This document shows positions 37,626 to 47,375 of a stretch of 64,000 nt of DNA, in pieces (position 1 is the first letter of the stretch; each line of letters begins with the position of its first letter). The stretch is from contig NZ_JAHKQH010000044.1 of the NCBI RefSeq assembly GCF_018861025.1, positions 142,222 to 206,221 on the forward strand, given 5' to 3'. The DNA is from Psychrosphaera sp. B3R10. GTDB lineage: Bacteria; Pseudomonadota; Gammaproteobacteria; Enterobacterales; Alteromonadaceae. The translations under genes were made by a program, and so were the position numbers. The notes under the pieces are model-generated. The model was not told the origin of the DNA and searched no databases. It worked only from the letters and a program-made list of their open reading frames with translations.

Positions 37626-38792
37626 TTGACCGAGCTATCTCAACTTAGAAAAGACATTAACGAAATTGACAACGAATTAATGATCTTATTGGCGAAACGT
37701 CGCCGCGTTTCGAATTTAGTCGCTGAGGCTAAAATCATTCAAAATAAACCTGTCCGTGACATTAAACGCGAAGAGCAAATGTTGGTCGAGTTAATTAAGG
37801 GGGGTAAATCACTCAATTTGGATGCTTATTTTGTCAAACAAGTGTTTCAAACGGTTATTGAAGACTCCGTTTTACATCAACAGGCGTTATTGCAAAAACA
37901 TACAAATCGAGCGACTGGAGAGTTACCGGTAAATCGCGTGACCTATTTAGGATCACAGGGATCTTATAGCGATTTAGCGACACAAAAATATTTCTCTCGT
38001 CATGCATCAGAATTAAAACAAATTGGCTGCACAAGTTTTAAAGAGATCATCGACAAGGTCGAACAAGGCCAAGCTGACCACGGTGTATTGCCAATTGAAA
38101 ACACTTCCTCAGGAAGCATCAATGAAGTTTACGACTTGCTGCAACATACCAGCTTATCAATAGTTGGTGAGCTAACTCATCCGGTAAATCATTGTATGGT
38201 CACTGCCGTTGAAACAACGCCAGATAAAATTAAAAAACTTTATGCCCACCCTCAAGTTTATGCCCAGTGCAGTAACTTTTTGGCACAATTTCAAGATGTC
38301 GAAATTGAAATCTGTGACGCTTCATCAGCGGCATTTGAAGCAGTGCAACACGATACAACCGGTGAAATTGCAGCGCTAGGCAGTGGCGAAGGTTCGCGCC
38401 TATATGGCTTGCAAGTTATTGCAGAAGCCTTAGCGAATCAAAAAGAAAATTTTAGTCGGTTTATCGTATTAGCCAATAATTCAGTATCGGTATCGACTCA
38501 AATTCCATCAAAAACCACTTGGATCATGTCAACCGAGCAAAAACCTGGTGCGTTAGTTGATGCCCTTATTATTCTTAAAGAACACGGCGTGAACATGTGC
38601 CGTTTAGAGTCCCGTCCAATTAACGGCAATCCGTGGGAAGAGATGTTTTACGTAGATGTTGAAGCGAACTTACGTGATCAGAACTTGATTAATGCAATTA
38701 ATGAATTAAAACCGATTACGCGCTACTTCAAAGTATTAGGATGTTATCCGAGTGAAGACATTCAACCTGCTCAGGTTGATTTAGGCAACTAA
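37626..38792 (+). CDS. pheA: Bifunctional chorismate mutase / prephenate dehydratase (P-protein)
   Basis: Converts chorismate to prephenate and on to phenylpyruvate, the committed route to phenylalanine. Domains in order: AroQ-type chorismate mutase (about 1-90, LRKDINEIDNELMILLAKRR), prephenate dehydratase (about 100-280, YLGSQGSYSDLATQKYF and IENTSSGSINEVYDLL), and a regulatory ACT domain with the Phe-binding motifs GALVDAL and ESRP, so feedback inhibition is probably kept. The TTG at 37626 follows GAGGA at 8 bases and is preferred over a TTG at 37608 lying in the terminator U tract. Expression is controlled by the pheL attenuator just upstream. Confidence 0.96.
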   Translation: MTELSQLRKDINEIDNELMILLAKRRRVSNLVAEAKIIQNKPVRDIKREEQMLVELIKGGKSLNLDAYFVKQVFQTVIEDSVLHQQALLQKHTNRATGELPVNRVTYLGSQGSYSDLATQKYFSRHASELKQIGCTSFKEIIDKVEQGQADHGVLPIENTSSGSINEVYDLLQHTSLSIVGELTHPVNHCMVTAVETTPDKIKKLYAHPQVYAQCSNFLAQFQDVEIEICDASSAAFEAVQHDTTGEIAALGSGEGSRLYGLQVIAEALANQKENFSRFIVLANNSVSVSTQIPSKTTWIMSTEQKPGALVDALIILKEHGVNMCRLESRPINGNPWEEMFYVDVEANLRDQNLINAINELKPITRYFKVLGCYPSEDIQPAQVDLGN

Positions 38793-38813
38793 ATCAAAAG
38801 GGATTACACATAG

Positions 38814-38842
38814 AAAAGCCAGCTTAGTAGCTGGCTTTTTTG
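38814..38842 (+). terminator. Rho-independent terminator of pheA
   Basis: AAAAGCCAGCT (38814-38824) pairs perfectly with AGCTGGCTTTT (38829-38839) around TAGT, then Ts. Confidence 0.92.
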
Positions 38843-38877
38843 TAAGCTTAAATTAATTGTCGTTCCAACAGCAGATC

Positions 38878-40920
38878 TTAATAAGGACCATTTAACACGT
38901 CAGGCATCGACCAATAACTCTGCCAAATAGAGTTGTTACGAATATAATAGACGATGTCACCGTGCAATATCGACCGATCACCAAATGAACCGTAATAACC
39001 TGAATCAACGTTAATTGAGCCTTGTTGAGTCATTGACCCACCTTGCAGTAAATCGATGTCGACCATTTTTAAACTGTTATTATTATTCCAAATTTGCGAG
39101 CCATCTTGCTGTTCTATCGTTTGCCATGAGTTTACTGGAAACGAAAAACGATAATGTGAATCAGAGTCTTTTAATACCGATAGCGCGTGGTAGTCCCATT
39201 CAACGACTGAGTACCCATCTTCATAAACTAAGGTGTCGACAACAACTGGCTCATTTGGGTTTGAGACATCGTATAATTCTATTTTAGCGCCACTAACAAA
39301 ATTAGGATCAGCACTTTGGGTATTTACATTAGGGTCAACCTGCATACCAATACCAACGATAAAGTTTTCATTAATCGGGTGTAGATAGGCTGAATATCCA
39401 GGGATGTCTAACTCCCCTGCCAGTTTTGGTGATTCTGGGTTTGACAAGTCGACGACATAAAGTGGATCTCGACGCTCAAACGTCACGATATATGCCTTAT
39501 CGCCATAATATCGCACAGCATAAATACTTTCCCCTGGCTTACCAATCTTGGCTGGCTGTTGGGCATTTGGTAAAGAGGATATCACATTGAATTGTACATT
39601 AGCCTCATCAGGACGCAATACAAACAGCTTGTGTTCGACATCGGTTCCATTCCAATTGTTGCTTGAAGTCACAATTCGTAAATCGCCGTTATATTCGCTT
39701 AATCGCAAATGTGGGTTACTCCAACCTAAATCCCCATCAACTTCAGCTGAGGCACTGTAATTAACCGTCGAGCCTTCAAAATCAAATTTGTGAACCGCTG
39801 TATTCGATACCCACTTATTTTCATTTTCGATAAACTCATAACCACTGTAATAAAGGTACAAACCATCATGTGAAGCATAAAATCCATTGATAGGTGTTAC
39901 AACACAAATTGACTCTAGTTTGTCTGGCTGAGTTAAATCGATTGTCGTTAATGTAACAACTGACGAATAACCAGACGATTCTGTGCTGTCACTTGGTAGG
40001 TAACAATCTTCTGCCGAAACTAGATCTTGCTCGGCGCCATCTGTATAAAGTTTTGGTAAAAACTGGATTTCATTGTTTTCGATAAAATCGTTATATTGAG
40101 CCTGAGCAGTAAACTTAGACTCAGTGTCTAAAACAAAGTCAGTTTGGTTGCTGTAACTACTTAATAAATAAATTTTATTACCGATGCGTCGCGACGAAAT
40201 TGGGTAACCATCTATGGTATAACTCACGTCTACTTGAATATCCGCGGCGTTGGTCACATCGGCCACCGTTAAACCAAACTGCTGTTTATAGGGATACCAA
40301 ATATCTGTCGTCATTGCCAAGTCGGAAACAAAACCATGGCTATACAACTGCTCGCCAAAAACGTTATAAATGGCCATTAGCTTATTGTCGTTTACATAAA
40401 GGTCATTTACGTTAGATGCTTTATCGGTCAACATTAATTTTGACACAGACGTTAAACTATCATCTTGGTTTTTCTGCAAAATACGAACATGCGGACGACT
40501 TTCGTCGTTGTCAGTACCATTGTCTAAAGTTTCATACCAGTAATAGTTATTGCTGGCTAAATACACTCGGTCGCCGTCGTATTTGACTCGGTCAGACTCG
40601 TCGATACCAGACTCCTGTGTGGTGGTTTGTGAATAGTCACCGGTTGTTGGTGCCGATACGTCAGTACTTGCTTCAGCAGTAAAATCACATTCATTGCATC
40701 GATTCACATTCCCTTGCAATAACATGCCGTTTTTAACGACTTGTTCAGTTAATAAACTCGACGCTTTAACTAACCGATTTCCTGAACTCGCGATGATTTC
40801 TAATTCTTCCACGTCCACGTTGTTTTTTGAAGACGAACCAAAAAGGCCATCGCTGCCGCATGCAGTAACAGACGCTCCTATGGCGAAAATAAGTGCAATC
40901 CGTAACGAATGTAAAGTCAT
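38878..40920 (-). CDS. Beta-propeller domain lipoprotein
   Basis: A 680-residue secreted lipoprotein: a signal peptide ends in the lipobox SVTAC with the lipidated cysteine at 21. After a polar linker comes the block TTTQESGIDESDRVKYDGDRVYLASN, the hallmark opening of the secreted C-terminal beta-propeller family (PF09826 type). Many blade-like repeats (VRYYGDKAYIVTFERRDPLYVVDLSNPESPKLAGEL) fill the rest. A CNECD motif near residue 75 may form a disulfide. Its role is unknown; surface or periplasmic binding is likely. It is transcribed away from the mipA operon across 167 bases. Confidence 0.88.
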   Translation of the reverse strand: MTLHSLRIALIFAIGASVTACGSDGLFGSSSKNNVDVEELEIIASSGNRLVKASSLLTEQVVKNGMLLQGNVNRCNECDFTAEASTDVSAPTTGDYSQTTTQESGIDESDRVKYDGDRVYLASNNYYWYETLDNGTDNDESRPHVRILQKNQDDSLTSVSKLMLTDKASNVNDLYVNDNKLMAIYNVFGEQLYSHGFVSDLAMTTDIWYPYKQQFGLTVADVTNAADIQVDVSYTIDGYPISSRRIGNKIYLLSSYSNQTDFVLDTESKFTAQAQYNDFIENNEIQFLPKLYTDGAEQDLVSAEDCYLPSDSTESSGYSSVVTLTTIDLTQPDKLESICVVTPINGFYASHDGLYLYYSGYEFIENENKWVSNTAVHKFDFEGSTVNYSASAEVDGDLGWSNPHLRLSEYNGDLRIVTSSNNWNGTDVEHKLFVLRPDEANVQFNVISSLPNAQQPAKIGKPGESIYAVRYYGDKAYIVTFERRDPLYVVDLSNPESPKLAGELDIPGYSAYLHPINENFIVGIGMQVDPNVNTQSADPNFVSGAKIELYDVSNPNEPVVVDTLVYEDGYSVVEWDYHALSVLKDSDSHYRFSFPVNSWQTIEQQDGSQIWNNNNSLKMVDIDLLQGGSMTQQGSINVDSGYYGSFGDRSILHGDIVYYIRNNSIWQSYWSMPDVLNGPY

Positions 40921-41087
40921 TGTTACTACTCCTTAAAGTTTGTTGTGAGTTTAAGAATAACGGCTTGATAATAAATAGCTGTTTCAATCTGCTACTCAAT
41001 GTAATCAATTGTAATCGAAGTTAAAACTGACAACAAAGCATGCTAAATTGACGTTATATCCTAATTCATTAATAGTCTATTTATGTA

Positions 41088-42065
41088 ATGACACTTTTCC
41101 GACGATTTTTTATCCTCTGTTGCGCTATTTTTCTAACTCTATTTGTTGGAAGTCCTCGTGCAGCCACGCTTGAGTCAAGTAAACAACCTCAACTTGCATC
41201 TGTTAGCCAATGGAACTTTGGACTCGCCCTCGGTTTTGGTAAACAACAGAATATAATATTAGGCCAGTCAGACCTAAACATATACTTAGTTCCAACAGTT
41301 TCTTACTATGGTCAAAAGTGGTTCTTTGATAACGGTACTCTAGGTTATTCCTTTATTGAGAAACCCAAGTACGCATTAAGTGTCGTCACAGAGATCAACC
41401 CTTTCTCAGCTCAATATTACGACTATCATCCACTTAACGTATTTTTATTCGACTCTTCAGTTAGTAATGACTTTTCTGATGCCGAAGCAAGCCAAGATTA
41501 TTCTGATATCGTCAACGACGTCGATGCCGGTGTCGTATTACCTTCTCAACCACTCGACAGCAGAGATGATGAACAACAAAAAATAGAAACTAACCTAGAG
41601 CTGACGAAACCTCAGTGGAGCATTGATCTTGGCTTGCAACACAATTGGTTTATTTCAAATCGCTATTCTATTATCAGTAAGATTTTTACCGACGTTTCAA
41701 ACGTCCATAACGGTAAGCGTGCGGATATTAATTTCTCGTATCGCTACCAATTGCGCGGGGACAATACTTTTTTGGCAAATTGGCAATTTAATTTTCAATT
41801 TGGTTTAAGCATGTTAAGTCGTCAAACTACGCAGTACTTTTATGGTATTGACGAACGCCACATTCATTTACAAAGCTATCAATACCGGACCGATTCTGCG
41901 ATTAACAAAACCGTACGAATGAGTTTGAGAAAACCCATTACCAATAAATTAAACATGATCCTGTATTGGAAAAAAGAATTTTTGGATGACACAATAGCTC
42001 ATTCCCCTAGAGTAACCAGCGCCGAGTCGAATACCTATTTTATGGGACTGCTGTATGCATTTTAG
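41088..42065 (+). CDS. MipA/OmpV family outer-membrane protein
   Basis: A 325-residue outer-membrane beta-barrel with a signal peptide (cleavage near SPRA-ATLE) and the family pattern FGLALGFGKQQNIILGQSDLNIYLVPTVSYYGQKWFFDNGTLGYSFIE, ending in an aromatic residue (LLYAF) typical of porin-like barrels. MipA links murein synthases in E. coli and OmpV-type proteins respond to osmotic or peptide stress. Its 3' end overlaps the DUF3019 gene by 11 bases, making it first in an operon with a two-component system. In Vibrio cholerae ompV is also near the carRS (vprAB) regulatory genes. Confidence 0.88.
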   Translation: MTLFRRFFILCCAIFLTLFVGSPRAATLESSKQPQLASVSQWNFGLALGFGKQQNIILGQSDLNIYLVPTVSYYGQKWFFDNGTLGYSFIEKPKYALSVVTEINPFSAQYYDYHPLNVFLFDSSVSNDFSDAEASQDYSDIVNDVDAGVVLPSQPLDSRDDEQQKIETNLELTKPQWSIDLGLQHNWFISNRYSIISKIFTDVSNVHNGKRADINFSYRYQLRGDNTFLANWQFNFQFGLSMLSRQTTQYFYGIDERHIHLQSYQYRTDSAINKTVRMSLRKPITNKLNMILYWKKEFLDDTIAHSPRVTSAESNTYFMGLLYAF

Positions 42066-42471
42066 TCTCAATATAAGTTCATTTCTTAAATTTGGTATTA
42101 TGCTTTTGTTGGTTACATGTCAGTTCTCAACGATGGCAAAAAGCAACGACGAACTTGCTCTACTCAATTTTGAACTCAAGCCAGTTGCGTGTATTGCAGA
42201 GTATATTGGTCAAGAATGCGAAATGGTAATATCAGTGAAATGGCAAACAAGTTCACCTGATGATTTGTGCTTAATGCAATCGGATACTAAGTTAAAGTGC
42301 TGGCAACAGCAGGATTCAGTAAACGAACGTTTGGTAATTAATTTGCAACAATCCACTGACTTTTCCTTGATTCGAAATGAAGACAAAAAAATACTTGTGT
42401 CCAAACGAGTGACAATCAACTTTATCAACAAATACCGACGTCGGCTTAAACCGCAATGGAGTATTTTTTAA
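42055..42471 (+). CDS. DUF3019 family protein
   Basis: A 138-residue secreted protein with a signal peptide (cleavage near TMAKS) and four cysteines in the mature part arranged as two pairs (VACIAEYIGQECEM and LCLMQSDTKLKC), likely disulfides. It matches DUF3019, a small periplasmic family usually found next to MipA/OmpV and RstAB-like genes in Shewanella and relatives. It overlaps mipA by 11 bases and the response-regulator gene by one base (TAATG), so the four genes are translationally coupled. Function unknown; a periplasmic accessory to the kinase is plausible. Confidence 0.82.
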   Translation: MHFSLNISSFLKFGIMLLLVTCQFSTMAKSNDELALLNFELKPVACIAEYIGQECEMVISVKWQTSSPDDLCLMQSDTKLKCWQQQDSVNERLVINLQQSTDFSLIRNEDKKILVSKRVTINFINKYRRRLKPQWSIF

Positions 42472-43166
42472 TGCGACACATTATATTAGTCGAAGATGAT
42501 CTGCGCTTGGCAAAGCTAGTCACCAATTTCTTACAGCAAAATAGCTTTACTGTGACCGTATTGCATGACGGCGAGCAGGCGGTCAAAACCATTCTCGCGC
42601 AACAACCAGATCTCGTCATTCTCGATATAATGTTACCTGGACTAGATGGTTTCTCTATCTGTCGCGAAGTAAGAGCCAATTATCACAACCCAATATTATT
42701 TCTAACCGCCAAAGACAGTCCAATTGATCATGTTATGGGCCTTGAAATAGGCGCCGATGATTACATTATCAAACCTATCGATCCCCATGTTCTTCTTGCC
42801 CGTATCAACGTCGCATTAAGGCGTAATAAAAGCGAAGTTAGCCAGCCAAATAAAATATTAGAATTTGGTAAACTGGCCATCAACAAAAGTACTCGAAAAT
42901 CATATTTAAATAACGAACTGGTGGAACTCACCAGTCATGAATTTGAACTTTTATGGTTATTAGCTGAAAACGCGGGTGAGCCCATGAAACGCGACGACAT
43001 ACATAAGCGTATGATCGGTCGCGAATACGATGGTTTAGACCGTACAGTTGACGTCAGGGTCTCTCGACTTAGGAAAAAACTGCACGACAATTGCAAAACC
43101 CCTTTCCGTATTATTACCGTTTGGGGCAAAGGTTACATGTTATGCCCCGATGCTTGGAATGATTAA
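42471..43166 (+). CDS. OmpR/PhoB-family response regulator (RstA/CarR-like)
   Basis: A 231-residue regulator: receiver domain with VEDD near residue 7, phosphoacceptor D52 in LVILDIMLPGLDG, and KPID, followed by a winged-helix DNA-binding domain (ELTSHEFELLWLLAENAGEPMKRDDIH and VDVRVSRLRKKL). The ATG at 42471 shares a base with the DUF3019 stop; an ATG 15 bases upstream is less likely. It is paired with the histidine kinase eight bases downstream. The closest well-known relatives are RstA and CarR (VprA), but targets are unknown. Confidence 0.93.
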   Translation: MRHIILVEDDLRLAKLVTNFLQQNSFTVTVLHDGEQAVKTILAQQPDLVILDIMLPGLDGFSICREVRANYHNPILFLTAKDSPIDHVMGLEIGADDYIIKPIDPHVLLARINVALRRNKSEVSQPNKILEFGKLAINKSTRKSYLNNELVELTSHEFELLWLLAENAGEPMKRDDIHKRMIGREYDGLDRTVDVRVSRLRKKLHDNCKTPFRIITVWGKGYMLCPDAWND

Positions 43167-43174
43167 GGGTCGTC

Positions 43175-44479
43175 ATGCGGAGATTGTTCTTTAGCCTATA
43201 CATAGTTATTACCTTAGGTTTACTCATTATAAACTGGGCCAGTGAATATGTTTGGCAGGAACTACAAAGCACTCAACAGTCCCTTAAAAACAAAGAACTT
43301 AATGCGCTAGCGCAATTAGCAGCAGGAAATATTAAGTTGGTGAGTGAATACTCACAATCAGAACAACTGGCTCGATTAAATCAAAGTGAATTTGCAGCTT
43401 ATAGTCAACATTCCATTGACGACTTCGCGTTTGCACCAAGTCAAATGGCACAATTAAAGGCAGGGCAAGCGGTTCATTTGTTTGACCAACAAGGCTTATT
43501 AGTTGTTTATGTCGTGGCAACCCTACCAACAATTTACAAAATAGACATTACCGGTGACTACGCACTAGACAATCAAAACCCTCTTTCAACGTCTTTTCTG
43601 CTCACTTTTATTTCCTACACCTTACTGGCCGGACTCATACTCATTTGGACACGACCGCTATGGACCGACATCAATAAATTAACCCGGCTTACCGAACAAT
43701 TTAGCTCTGATACAACCGCACTCAGTAACCCATTGAGTTCGCGCTCTGTGGTATATCCTCTTGGTAAAACCCTGAGTCGTATGTCTCATACCATAGTGGA
43801 ACTAATCTCTTTGCAAAAACAAATGACCCACGCCATTAGCCACGATATTCGAACCCCCCTCGCTCGTCTCAAGTTTTCGATAGCTATAATGAAAGGCGCC
43901 AACCAATCACCTGATGACCAAGTTGAATTAACGGGTGAAATGTTAAGTGATATAGAAGAAATTGAACGCCTTATTGACGAAATGCTTACGTATGGTCGCT
44001 TAGATACCGTATCTTCACCATTAACAATTGAAGAAGTTAATATCAACCAACTGATAGAAAACCTCGTTGAAAAACTTCAGCGCACCAGTGACGTACCTAT
44101 TGGTGTTCAAATATCAGGACCAGTATCCTGTTTATGTGACGGTCATTTACTAGAACGTGCAATACAAAATATTATTGTCAACGGCTTGCGTTATGCCCGA
44201 ACAGCTTTAGATATCACAGTGACGTTAGACGAGCTATTGACCATAATAATAGATGACGATGGTCCTGGGATCTCGCCAGATCAACGGCAACAAATATTTA
44301 GTCCATTTACGCGTTTAGAAAACAGTCGGAATAAACTAGGTGGCGGATTTGGCTTAGGTTTGTCTATTGCTGATAAAATAATCTCCTGGCACGGTGGCGA
44401 GATTATTGTGGCGGAAAATACTAAAAAGGGTGCGCGTTTTATATTAACAATGCCGATTGGAAATCAGAGAAACCACTAA
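43175..44479 (+). CDS. Sensor histidine kinase (RstB/CarS-like)
   Basis: A 434-residue inner-membrane kinase with membrane helices at about 4-22 and 140-160 enclosing a periplasmic sensor of about 115 residues, a HAMP-like region, the H box HAISHDIRTPLARLKFS (phosphorylated H223), and an ATP-binding domain with N-box NIIVNGLRYA, DDDGPGIS and GGGFGLGLSIA. All catalytic motifs are intact. It is the last gene of the mipA-DUF3019-regulator-kinase operon and presumably phosphorylates the preceding regulator in response to an envelope signal. Confidence 0.93.
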   Translation: MRRLFFSLYIVITLGLLIINWASEYVWQELQSTQQSLKNKELNALAQLAAGNIKLVSEYSQSEQLARLNQSEFAAYSQHSIDDFAFAPSQMAQLKAGQAVHLFDQQGLLVVYVVATLPTIYKIDITGDYALDNQNPLSTSFLLTFISYTLLAGLILIWTRPLWTDINKLTRLTEQFSSDTTALSNPLSSRSVVYPLGKTLSRMSHTIVELISLQKQMTHAISHDIRTPLARLKFSIAIMKGANQSPDDQVELTGEMLSDIEEIERLIDEMLTYGRLDTVSSPLTIEEVNINQLIENLVEKLQRTSDVPIGVQISGPVSCLCDGHLLERAIQNIIVNGLRYARTALDITVTLDELLTIIIDDDGPGISPDQRQQIFSPFTRLENSRNKLGGGFGLGLSIADKIISWHGGEIIVAENTKKGARFILTMPIGNQRNH

Positions 44480-44494
44480 TTATTAAGCCAAAAA

Positions 44495-44698
44495 TTAACT
44501 GTTTGATTTTAGCTTAATTGGCGAATTCACATCGGACAGAACGCCATTTTTTAGTTGCTCAACACCAGAATTTATTTCAGTTAATACATCATGCAAAGAC
44601 TGCATATAGTGTTCGCTGGTTTCAGGCTTTTTGATGCTATTTTCCAAGGTTTTAGATGCTGCCTTTATCCTGTCAATGCTACCTTTAAGGTCGCTCAT
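44495..44698 (-). CDS. Small coiled-coil protein, hypothetical
   Basis: A 67-residue hydrophilic, heptad-like protein (MSDLKGSIDRIKAASKTLENSIKK and EINSGVEQLKNG) without membrane segment or cysteines. GGGAA lies upstream of the ATG. It is convergent with the kinase gene (15-base gap). I do not recognise a family. Confidence 0.5.
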   Translation of the reverse strand: MSDLKGSIDRIKAASKTLENSIKKPETSEHYMQSLHDVLTEINSGVEQLKNGVLSDVNSPIKLKSNS

Positions 44699-44875
44699 AT
44701 TTCTGTTTCCCGAGTCAGTTTTATCTATATACTATTGATAATTATTATTTTTATTAGAGCTGCAATTTCCATCGTATGACAACATCTCGCTAGGCAAGTT
44801 CAATTATATTTTCGTTTAAATAAACGTTACATTTAAAACACCAGCACACCGATTTCTTTAGTGACTAACGTAATT

Positions 44876-45610
44876 TTACGATTCTGGCTTTTGCTTATTA
44901 TACGGTTGCTGCTCACAATAAGGGGTTAGTTTTTCAAGGCGCGATTGAATATCTCGTACAAAAGCAATTTTACGGCTATTGGCTGCAGGCTGATATAACG
45001 CCTTTTTATATTCTTCTATCGAGACAACTTCCATGTGGGTTTTTATTTTTTTAAACAACTTAGGAAAGCGCTGTCCAGGAACTTGAATATGGTGCAACCC
45101 ACCGCTGTAAACAAATAGAATATTGCCACGGTCAATTTTTTCAATGATATCAGCTATGCCTGAACGAACAGACATAGGTTTCCCATGTTTGTCCTTCCCG
45201 TCTTGGCGTCGCATCCGACCTTCAGGTAAAATAGCGACAATAGCTTCCTCATTAATCGACTCTAAAAAATTGTTCCAAGACTCATCTCTACGACGACTAA
45301 TCGGCACAACTCCAGGCACAAGTGCGTGGAAAAACGCACCAACGATAGGTCGGTTTGTGGTGATGTCGGCAACCGGAACTAACATATGTCTAGCAATTCG
45401 CCACAAAAAACGAAACGGGGCTAATCTCACAAATAATGTCTCATAGAGGCTTGTATGATTTAGCAAGACCACCAATTTTACGTCATCAAATGCTTCATAG
45501 CTTTGCTCACTAATCCACTTGTTTTCAAAGCGATAAAAGGGCCAAGTCACTATTTTTAATGTCGACATCACAGAAAAACTAAAGATCTGTGCAAATCGAT
45601 TTGCTCGCAT
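44876..45610 (-). CDS. 1-acyl-glycerol-3-phosphate acyltransferase-like (PlsC family) protein
   Basis: A 244-residue membrane-associated acyltransferase. The family histidine block is NHTSLYE (H52, E57), an HX4E in place of the usual HX4D, and the second block is ILPEGRMRR (128-135). The N-terminal amphipathic helix would bind the membrane. It starts one base after the stop of the OlsF-like gene, so both are one operon. It could acylate the lyso-lipid made by its neighbour or another glycero- or amino-lipid. The altered acidic residue deserves caution about activity. Confidence 0.82.
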   Translation of the reverse strand: MRANRFAQIFSFSVMSTLKIVTWPFYRFENKWISEQSYEAFDDVKLVVLLNHTSLYETLFVRLAPFRFLWRIARHMLVPVADITTNRPIVGAFFHALVPGVVPISRRRDESWNNFLESINEEAIVAILPEGRMRRQDGKDKHGKPMSVRSGIADIIEKIDRGNILFVYSGGLHHIQVPGQRFPKLFKKIKTHMEVVSIEEYKKALYQPAANSRKIAFVRDIQSRLEKLTPYCEQQPYNKQKPES

Positions 45611-45611
45611 G

Positions 45612-47375
45612 TTAACTACCTTTTTTATAATTCAAATATTGCTCTAACCCTTCGGCCAGATATTGCTTTAATGCCTTATGGGGCGCTTTGCTCATATCCA
45701 CACTTAACAATAAGCCTGGAGTGTCATTAAAATTTTTGTCGATGCCAATACAATAAAACCGTGCTGCTAACTTATTGTATTGTTTCATTAATATCGGAAC
45801 ATCTTTACCGTCTTGTTCTATACCTTGAACTAATATTGACAATAAATTACCGGTATCCGAAGTTTCTGCAATATAGTCATCGAGCTCAGGGTTATTTACC
45901 GGCGCAAAGGGTACCTTCGCTGATACATTTGAGCAAGGGTTCAACGCTAACTTACTAATGCATTCCACACTTAATGGTCGATATAATTTACTTAACGAAA
46001 CCGTGCCATACAAGATCCTATATTGAGGATGACGAACAACAAACTCTCCAATACCACGCCACAATAAAAATAGGCCATAAAAACTTCGCTGATGTTCTGG
46101 AACAATAAATGACCTTCCCATCTCTAAGCAAGGTTGCTGTTGGTTAATAAACTCTGGGGAAAATTTAAACATACGAGATAAATACATGCCCTTAAGCCCA
46201 AACTCTGGGATAAGTTTATCGCTTTGTCCCATACGATAAGCACCTATTATTTCTTGTTCTTCTGTATCGAAAATAAATAAATGCAGGTATGTTTTATCAA
46301 ATTCATCGCCATCGGCACTTTCACCGGAGCCTTCATCATAAAGTCGAAATACTTTCTCTCGCAAACGAGTAATGTCCTTCACGACATTTGGCGCTTGGTG
46401 TAGCGATGCGTATGAAACGCGAAACTTTTTATAATCAGCGAGATGCTGTGAGTTAGGTAATGAATTTATTTCACTCGCTAATACTTGTCCGGGCACAGGT
46501 GCATTTAAATCGGCAAATTGTTGGGCTGAATCAGCTGACCACGTGGCGTTAAATTGAGGATCTAAGCAATAACATTGTGCACGAAGAAATGCCGTGATTT
46601 GAGCTTCATCTCCACACTTAGCCAACAACTTTGTTGGCAGTATGCGACCGACACTGAGTTCAAGAGGCTTGTTTTTTAGATGCATCATTTCTCGAAACAA
46701 CATCAACAATTTGAACCGATAATAAATACGCCCCATAGTGATAAAAAAGTCACTATTGTGTCCGCTAATATGGATTGGCAATACAGGACTATCTGTGGCG
46801 CGAGCTAACGCCCCGGGCAACCGGTTCCACTCCCCATCGCAAATACGTTGTTTTTCAGGGCGATAATAACTGACTTTACCGGCTGGAAAAATCAGTAAAA
46901 CGCCGCCATTATTGAGGTGTTTTTTACATTCTCGAATGCCTTTTAAATTACTTGGATCCGATGGATTTAGCGGGTCGATAAAAATAAATAACTCGTGTAG
47001 CTCTTGAAACATCGCCAAGCCTTTGTTGGCCAACACTTTGACGTCTGAGCGGCGTTTTCTTAATGCACCGGCAAGTGCAACGCCCTCAATGCAACCATGG
47101 GGGTGGTTACAAACAACAATTAGGGAACCAGTATTTGGCACGACCTCCGTCAATAACTGAGTATTTGTTAGGGGGCGATTTTGCATCCGTACTAATTCGT
47201 CACAAAATAGTTCGGCTGCTAAACCAGGTAAGTTACTGTTGCTATAAAATTTTTGTAACTTATTAAGTCCTAACAGGTAATCCCCTATTTTTATTAGCAG
47301 CTTATTTACGAATCCAGTCGATTTTTCTTTAAAAATTACACTTAATGAAATGGTTGAATGCACTTTTTTTTCCAT
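45612..47375 (-). CDS. olsF: Fused PlsC-like / N-acyltransferase, ornithine-lipid synthase OlsF type
   Basis: A 587-residue fusion. The N-terminal half is a PlsC-like O-acyltransferase with NHPHGCIEG (90-98) and FPAGKVS (163-169); the C-terminal half (about 330-520) is an OlsB-like acyltransferase with GAYRMGQSD, MYLSRMF, CLEMGRSFI and RILYGTVSLSKLY. This order matches OlsF, which makes ornithine lipids in one protein by N-acylating ornithine and then O-acylating the product. The related fusions for glycine-containing lipids cannot be excluded. The ATG at 47375 is preferred to a TTG 24 codons upstream. Operon with the PlsC-like gene, divergent from the ECF sigma gene. Confidence 0.82.
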   Translation of the reverse strand: MEKKVHSTISLSVIFKEKSTGFVNKLLIKIGDYLLGLNKLQKFYSNSNLPGLAAELFCDELVRMQNRPLTNTQLLTEVVPNTGSLIVVCNHPHGCIEGVALAGALRKRRSDVKVLANKGLAMFQELHELFIFIDPLNPSDPSNLKGIRECKKHLNNGGVLLIFPAGKVSYYRPEKQRICDGEWNRLPGALARATDSPVLPIHISGHNSDFFITMGRIYYRFKLLMLFREMMHLKNKPLELSVGRILPTKLLAKCGDEAQITAFLRAQCYCLDPQFNATWSADSAQQFADLNAPVPGQVLASEINSLPNSQHLADYKKFRVSYASLHQAPNVVKDITRLREKVFRLYDEGSGESADGDEFDKTYLHLFIFDTEEQEIIGAYRMGQSDKLIPEFGLKGMYLSRMFKFSPEFINQQQPCLEMGRSFIVPEHQRSFYGLFLLWRGIGEFVVRHPQYRILYGTVSLSKLYRPLSVECISKLALNPCSNVSAKVPFAPVNNPELDDYIAETSDTGNLLSILVQGIEQDGKDVPILMKQYNKLAARFYCIGIDKNFNDTPGLLLSVDMSKAPHKALKQYLAEGLEQYLNYKKGS

